This document shows, piece by piece, positions 60,100 to 64,000 of a stretch of DNA of 64,000 bases. Under the pieces are notes generated by a model, which saw only the letters and a list, made by a program, of their open reading frames with translations, did not search any database and had not been told where the DNA came from. Both the position numbers and the translations under genes were made by a program. Position 1 is the first letter of the stretch; every line of letters starts with the position of its first letter. The stretch is from Streptomyces laurentii. Its GTDB lineage: Bacteria > Actinomycetota > Actinomycetes > Streptomycetales > Streptomycetaceae. The stretch spans positions 1,922,001 through 1,986,000 of the forward strand of contig AP017424.1 in assembly GCA_002355495.1 (NCBI GenBank), written 5' to 3'.

Positions 60100-60558
60100 A
60101 TGCCCGATGTGCTTCACCAGGAGTTGCTGGAAATTGAGGTGGCATTCCGGGGATTCGGGTTTCAGGAGTCCGACGACAGCGCGGTGCCCGTCCCGTTCGG
60201 GGACGAGTACGAGTGGGGAGTGTTTCTCCGGGAGCACGTGCGCCGGTTCGATCTGTTCAGCGCCGGCCACACCCACAAGGCCGCTGCGGACGTCAGGGTG
60301 TGGGCTTCCGAGCCTCCTGCCGCAGAGGGCGAGTGGGACGAACGCGGCGAGGTCGGCTTCGAGTCGACGACCGGGGATGTCGCGGTGTGGACGATGACCC
60401 TGGGGCGGTCGAACCATCTGATCCGGCTGGGCAAGCCAGGGTGGTGGCGCGTTCGTGTCCATTGCGCCGGCCGGGACGAGGTGGCGCGGGTGACGCGGCT
60501 GGAAGGCGTCGCATACGGCGTGGAGAGGTACTTGATCGACTTCTGGCCAAAAGTGTGA
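60100..60558 (+). CDS. Hypothetical protein
   Basis: A 152-residue protein of no recognised family. It is rich in Trp and charged residues (FGDEYEWGVFLREHVRRFDLF, VWTMTLGRSNHLIRLGKPGWWRVRVHCAGRDEVARV). The C-terminus RLEGVAYGVERYLIDFWPKV suggests a compact alpha/beta protein. The ATG at 60100 has a strong GGGGAGGAG. A terminator separates it from the upstream operon, so it is transcribed on its own. It might be a resistance or immunity protein for one of the flanking pathways; this is only a guess from position. Confidence 0.65.
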   Translation: MPDVLHQELLEIEVAFRGFGFQESDDSAVPVPFGDEYEWGVFLREHVRRFDLFSAGHTHKAAADVRVWASEPPAAEGEWDERGEVGFESTTGDVAVWTMTLGRSNHLIRLGKPGWWRVRVHCAGRDEVARVTRLEGVAYGVERYLIDFWPKV

Positions 60559-60968
60559 CGCGTCTGGCCGTGCAGCAAAGCCAGGGGCACTCGACATACG
60601 CGAACGCGCCACACGAGCAGCCGCCGTACGGCCCGTTCGCCCTGCCGCTCACCGCCACACGATCGCCACACGGCACCCGGAGTCAGGTCGGAAATAGCGA
60701 GCTGACAGGCAGGAAGGGCAGAGTGTGGCCCCGGAAGCGACAAACCCCCTACGCGCCCGCAAAACAGCAGGTCAGAGGGGGTGACAATCCTCCACCCCCT
60801 TGCGGGGGTAGAGAGGCAGACGCGTCGGGCTGCACGCCGGGGACTGTCGGCGCAACGCTATGACCCGCGCAAACGTGCAGGGCTGGTGCTTCCGTGGCTA
60901 CTTTGATGGCTATGTAGCCAGACGCCCCGCCTGGATCGGCCCGGACGGGGACGTCGTCGCTCCCGAGA
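60559..60968. other. Non-coding gap with alternating hairpin arms
   Basis: No convincing gene was found in these 410 bp. They contain four mutually complementary arms: ACCCCCT (60744-60750), AGGGGGTG (60776-60783), CACCCCCT (60793-60800) and GGGGGT (60804-60809). A GGCTAC/GTAGCC pair lies near 60896-60923. It could be a terminator cluster or an attenuator. Confidence 0.5.
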
Positions 60969-61436
60969 TCAGACGGTCCCTTCGATGCGTTCGAAGATGT
61001 CCGCGTCCGTCTCCCGCTGCCAGACCGGCAGGTCGGACCAGTCGGCAACATATCCGGGCTTCGGGTCTTCGAAGTGCCTGAACATCTGGGCGGTCCAGCA
61101 GATCGCGACGAACCGGCTCTTCTGCTCGCGGGTGAGCCGTGCCGCATGCCCGCCGCTGACCTCGATGAAGTCGCGCACCTGCCCGTACACGGCGGCGGCG
61201 GCTTCGCGCTCCCACGCGGGCGTCTCGTCCCACGGCGTGACGTAGCCGGGCTTCGGCTCGCCAGGATAGTGCTTGTTCACACCGTCGATCCACGCCTCGC
61301 GGAAGATCCGGCCGTCGTTCATGCACGTGCCCCCCTCATCATGCGGTGCGCGGAAGCGCCGCAATTCCGCGAATTCCTCCTGAGAGTAACCCCGGGCCGC
61401 GCGCCGTTCCGCAAGGTGCTTACGCCTCGACGTCAT
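60969..61436 (-). CDS. Hypothetical protein with duplicated motif, N-terminally fused to a helix-turn-helix remnant
   Basis: From ATG 61436 (GGGGGAG upstream) the frame gives 155 residues. Residues 1-25 (TSRRKHLAERRAARGYSQEE) match the first helices of Streptomyces XRE regulators, but the rest of that domain is missing. At residue 39 a second ATG (61322) has its own GAGGGGGG site and begins a 117-residue protein that carries two similar segments, KPGYVTPWDETPAWEREA and KPGYVADWSDLPVWQRET. The shorter product is probably the working gene. The upstream part looks like a deletion remnant. Function unknown; it stands divergent from the graspetide genes. Confidence 0.6.
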   Translation of the reverse strand: MTSRRKHLAERRAARGYSQEEFAELRRFRAPHDEGGTCMNDGRIFREAWIDGVNKHYPGEPKPGYVTPWDETPAWEREAAAAVYGQVRDFIEVSGGHAARLTREQKSRFVAICWTAQMFRHFEDPKPGYVADWSDLPVWQRETDADIFERIEGTV

Positions 61437-61620
61437 TGGTCTCCCCCTCACGAGAACCCTTTCACGCACTCGTGCCCGCCACGCGCCAACGCCTGGGAAA
61501 CGCCCGGGTATTGCGCGAGGTCCGCTCTGGGAGAAGGTAACGGATCGTCGTTCACTGGTCACATGCCGCTCGGAGGCCGAAGGACCCTCCGGGCGGCTCC
61601 CCACGGAGAGGAGCGGCCGA

Positions 61621-61788
61621 GTGACAACCTCCGGACTGCCCCGCAGGAACGATGGCGCCAGTGGCCGTACGTACACGCCGCCGGAGCCCCGGCCGGGTGC
61701 ACCGAGCCGGGCTCTGCGGGTACGGGCGGCCGGCGGCTGGGAGAGATTCATGCGCCGCATCGAGGCCCGGCAGGAGCCTGGGGAGTGA
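61621..61788 (+). CDS. 55-residue microprotein upstream of the graspetide genes
   Basis: GTG at 61621 with a strong GGAGAGGAG (61606-61614) encodes 55 basic residues ending GGWERFMRRIEARQEPGE. No family was recognised. The stop overlaps the next start (GTGA), indicating coupled translation with the 68-residue gene. It is too short for most gene finders, but the signals are good. Confidence 0.5.
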   Translation: MTTSGLPRRNDGASGRTYTPPEPRPGAPSRALRVRAAGGWERFMRRIEARQEPGE

Positions 61789-61991
61789 ACCCGGTCGGTG
61801 CCGACGGCTACGAGCACCACCCGCTCCTGAACACGCATGTCCGTGACATCGCCTCGCATGGGGAGGGTGTGCTCGTCGCCGTCACACACGAGCTCCACAG
61901 CCACGGCACGGTCCGCATCGCGCACATCCGACCCGCGTCGGGAGTCGAGTGGACGACCGCGGCCGCCAACATCCAGGCCGCTCGCCCCTGA
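61785..61991 (+). CDS. 68-residue protein upstream of tgmA
   Basis: GTG at 61785, inside the stop of the previous microgene, with AGGAG at 61772-61776. The product has a small beta-rich look: HVRDIASHGEGVLVAVTHEL and GTVRIAHIRPASGVEWTT, with several His residues. No family was recognised. It is 84 bp before the precursor gene tgmA on the same strand, so it may belong to the graspetide operon, for example as a regulator or accessory binding protein; unproven. Confidence 0.6.
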   Translation: MNPVGADGYEHHPLLNTHVRDIASHGEGVLVAVTHELHSHGTVRIAHIRPASGVEWTTAAANIQAARP

Positions 61992-62075
61992 GCCGCCACG
62001 TCACCCACAGATCGCCGTCCGCGCCCTCTGGCGCAGACGGTTTCCCGCACCACACCCTTCACCCCAAGGAGTCTC

Positions 62076-62336
62076 ATGACCGCCTCTGTCGTACCCTCCT
62101 CCCCCACGCGGCCGTGGGGTGCGGGCCGACTCGCGCCCTACCCGACGGTCATCCGCCGCCCCCACGCCACGGTCGCCATCGACCCCACGACGCAGCTCGG
62201 GGTGTTCCGCGACCGCGTCGGGCAGGTGGTCGAGATGGGCAAGCACGGCACCAGCTCCGGCACCGAGACCTCCACGACGACGAACTCGGACTCCCGGAAC
62301 GACCAGGGTCACGACCAGGACAGCACTCAGGACTGA
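62076..62336 (+). CDS. tgmA: Graspetide (ATP-grasp-modified RiPP) precursor peptide
   Basis: An 86-residue precursor. The leader has the family pattern PWGAGRLAPYP (13-23) and AIDPTTQLGVFRDRVGQVVEMG (35-56, in part), which the maturase recognises. The core from about residue 57 is rich in acceptors and donors: HGTSSGTETSTTTN then SDSRNDQGHDQDSTQD. In this class the ATP-grasp enzyme joins Thr/Ser hydroxyls or Lys to Asp/Glu side chains, making macrolactone rings. Possible acceptors are Glu64 and Asp72, 76, 80, 82 and 86. The ATG at 62076 follows AAGGAG. It is followed 5 bp later by tgmB. Confidence 0.88.
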   Translation: MTASVVPSSPTRPWGAGRLAPYPTVIRRPHATVAIDPTTQLGVFRDRVGQVVEMGKHGTSSGTETSTTTNSDSRNDQGHDQDSTQD

Positions 62337-62341
62337 TGACC

Positions 62342-63301
62342 ATGACCGAGGAGAGGCCGGTTCTGGTGGCCACCGAGGCGGACGACATCACCGCCGACAT
62401 GGTGATCACCGAGCTCAACCGGCGCGATGTGCCGGTGCTCCGGTTCAACCCCGCCGACATCGGCGAAAACCTCACGGTCTCGGCTCGGTTCGGCACCTGC
62501 CCGGCCCCGTTGGTCGGGCAGGTGCGCACCCCGTCGAGAACCGCTGATGTGACCCGGGTCCGGTCGGTGTACTGGCGTCGCCCGGAGTGGCCCACGTTTC
62601 CCCACCTGTCCGCTGACGACTCCCGGTTCGCGGCGGCGCAGGTCCGCTACGGACTCGGTGGCACGCTCTACGCTCTGGACGGCACGCTCTGGGTCAACCA
62701 CCCCCTACACGTTGCCGCAGCCGACTACAAACCCGCTCAGCTCGTTCTCGCCCAGCAGCTCGGCTTCACCATCCCGCCCACCCTTGTCACCAACGACCCG
62801 GACGAGGCCCGCGAGTTCGTCCACGGTCAGGGGCAGGCGATCTTCAAGACACTGCGATGGACCCCCTACACGCGTGATGGCGTGCCAGTGACGGGATGGG
62901 CTGCCCCCGTCACCCCGGACGAAATCGACGACAGCGTTCGGGTCGCGCCTCATCTGTTCCAGGCCCGCGTGGACAAGGTCGCCGATGTTCGCGTACTGCT
63001 CGTAGGTCGGCATACGTTCGCCGTACGTATCGACTCCGATCTCCTGGACTGGCGCAAGGACTACAGCGCCCTGGCTTACACCATGGAGCATCTACCCGAC
63101 CGGTTGGGTCAGGCACTGCGCGCCTACCTGAACCGACTGGATCTGGTATCGGGAAGCTTCGACCTCGCGGTCGATCGCGCGGGGGACTACTGGTGGCTGG
63201 AACTGAACCCCAACGGACAGTGGGGGTGGCTGGAGACCGAGACCGGCCTCCCGATGTCCTCCGCCTTCGCCGACCTACTCGCACAAGGAGACCGCCGATG
63301 A
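62342..63301 (+). CDS. tgmB: ATP-grasp ribosomal peptide maturase
   Basis: A 319-residue graspetide synthetase of the MvdC/TgnB/ThfB type. It opens RPVLVATEADDITADMVITEL. WRRPEWPTF is the early substrate-binding region. Next come NHPLHVAAADYKPAQLVLAQ, QAIFKTLRWTPY (ATP lysine strand), PHLFQARVDKVADVRVLLVG and the metal site WWLELNPNGQWGWLE. It uses ATP to phosphorylate acidic side chains of TgmA and closes them onto hydroxyls. ATG 62342 is preferred (AGGAC 8 nt upstream); ATG 62336 overlaps the tgmA stop. Its stop overlaps tgmC (ATGA). Confidence 0.92.
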   Translation: MTEERPVLVATEADDITADMVITELNRRDVPVLRFNPADIGENLTVSARFGTCPAPLVGQVRTPSRTADVTRVRSVYWRRPEWPTFPHLSADDSRFAAAQVRYGLGGTLYALDGTLWVNHPLHVAAADYKPAQLVLAQQLGFTIPPTLVTNDPDEAREFVHGQGQAIFKTLRWTPYTRDGVPVTGWAAPVTPDEIDDSVRVAPHLFQARVDKVADVRVLLVGRHTFAVRIDSDLLDWRKDYSALAYTMEHLPDRLGQALRAYLNRLDLVSGSFDLAVDRAGDYWWLELNPNGQWGWLETETGLPMSSAFADLLAQGDRR

Positions 63302-64000
63302 CCGACCCGGCATCCGAGCGACGCCGCATGGCGACCGTGCTCATGAACGAAGGCGTCCTGAAGTCCCCCTGGCTGCGTGCGGCCGTCGAGACCGTCTCCC
63401 GCGAGCGGTTCCTCCGCCCGGGAGTCTTCCTGGACGAGGGGCGGACCTGGCGGCCCGTCACCGCCGCCGACACGGCCCCGGACGAGTGGCTGAGGATCGC
63501 ATACGGTGTCGACACTCTCACCACCCAGCTCGACGGCCACCTCACCGCCGACCAGGCCGGCGAACCCGTCGTGGGCGTGCCCACGTCCTCGTCGACCGCC
63601 CCGGCCACCGTCGTCGGCATGATCGAGGCCTTGGACCTCGCTACGGGCCACCGAGTCCTGGAAATCGGCACAGGCACCGGCTACTCCACAGCCTTGATGT
63701 GCCACTACCTCGGCGAGGACAAGGTCGCCACGGTCGAGGTCGACGCACAGGTGGCCGCACGCGCCGATGCCGCTCTCGAAGCCGCCGGCTTCTCGACGTG
63801 GACGGTGACGGGCGACGGGCTCCTCGGCCACCCGTACCGGGCGCCGTACGACCGGGTCATCGCCACTTGCGCGGTCCGCCGCATCCCGTACGCGTGGATC
63901 AGGCAGACGAGACCCGGAGGCGTTGTCCTCGGCACAGTCGGCTCGTGGCCGTGGGGAACCGGCCTCGCGAAACTGACCGTCGGCGATGACGGCACCGCCG
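63298..64000 (+). CDS. tgmC: Graspetide PIMT-like methyltransferase, 3' truncated by window edge
   Basis: At least 234 residues of a SAM-dependent methyltransferase related to protein L-isoaspartyl methyltransferase, of the type encoded with ATP-grasp maturases. Motif I is VLEIGTGTGYSTALM, followed by VATVEVDAQVAARADAALE and VIATCAVRRIPYAWI, and PGGVVLGTVGSW near the edge. In related actinobacterial systems (fuscimiditide, amycolimiditide) this enzyme methylates an Asp of the cyclised peptide and leads to an aspartimide. The ATG at 63298 is inside the tgmB stop, with AAGGAG upstream. The C-terminus lies outside the window. Confidence 0.9.
   Translation, partial: MTDPASERRRMATVLMNEGVLKSPWLRAAVETVSRERFLRPGVFLDEGRTWRPVTAADTAPDEWLRIAYGVDTLTTQLDGHLTADQAGEPVVGVPTSSSTAPATVVGMIEALDLATGHRVLEIGTGTGYSTALMCHYLGEDKVATVEVDAQVAARADAALEAAGFSTWTVTGDGLLGHPYRAPYDRVIATCAVRRIPYAWIRQTRPGGVVLGTVGSWPWGTGLAKLTVGDDGTA

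Noticed and set aside
60744..60809. tRNA gene or attachment-site remnant
   Set aside because: No acceptor/T-arm sequence or CCA-like end could be recognised, and no integrase is in the window.

Overview
The window is 64 kb of very GC-rich actinobacterial DNA. Gene content and order (glnE, glnA2-type glutamine synthetase, nadE, panB, a SARP regulator, map, a heme oxygenase, efeOBU), frequent GTG/TTG starts, GTGA/ATGA stop-start overlaps and the Scr1/DUF397 regulator pair all point to Streptomyces or a very close relative. No tRNA, rRNA, CRISPR array, integrase or insertion sequence was recognised.

Layout. 1-2.4 kb: end of a LacI repressor, a PAP2 phosphatase and a small membrane protein. 2.3-9.4 kb: nitrogen-related core with glnE (reading frame broken twice at G/C runs) and a GlnA2-type synthetase, with a MarR/SnoaL-like divergent pair and a DivIVA-like microprotein between them. 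9.7-15 kb: secreted or membrane proteins (DUF3105, DUF305, CBS) and a copper locus (DUF6153 plus multicopper oxidase). 15.2-25.6 kb: nadE, a decayed cytidine-deaminase-like gene, an aldo/keto reductase, a membrane EEP hydrolase, an MFS exporter with its TetR repressor and a 27-bp palindromic operator, panB, and a DrrAB-type ABC exporter. 25.6-34 kb: SARP/NB-ARC regulator, site-2 protease homologue, F420:NADP oxidoreductase, MFS exporter, cupredoxin lipoprotein. 34-43 kb: ECF sigma/anti-sigma pair, map, heme oxygenase, PhzF protein and the iron-box-preceded efeO-efeB-efeU iron uptake operon. 43-52 kb: prim-pol domain protein, TetR, dimethylargininase, Rsm22-type methyltransferase, hemerythrin, Bcr/CflA exporter, PhoD phosphatase, SDR, MazG-like protein.

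From about 52 kb the character becomes accessory: an Excalibur/PASTA-like surface protein, a Scr1-type regulator with its DUF397 partner, three coupled small genes, and then two ATP-grasp systems. The first (55.8-59.9 kb) is a tight four-gene operon: sugar-transfer-type ATP-grasp ligase, Pol-beta-type nucleotidyltransferase, full-length cysteinyl-tRNA-synthetase homologue and 2OG-Fe(II) oxygenase. The synthetase homologue keeps its ATP-site motifs, but one of the four zinc/thiol ligands (Cys in the HIEC motif) is Asp. This suggests an activating enzyme for something other than cysteine and makes the operon a good candidate for an undescribed small-molecule pathway. The second (62.1 kb to the window edge) is a graspetide (omega-ester peptide) locus: precursor tgmA, ATP-grasp maturase tgmB and PIMT-like methyltransferase tgmC, preceded by two coupled microgenes.

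Three genes with clear protein homology are broken by what look like single missing bases in short C/G runs (glnE twice, the gene at 31.2 kb once). The simplest reading is base-calling error in the assembly rather than three independent mutations.
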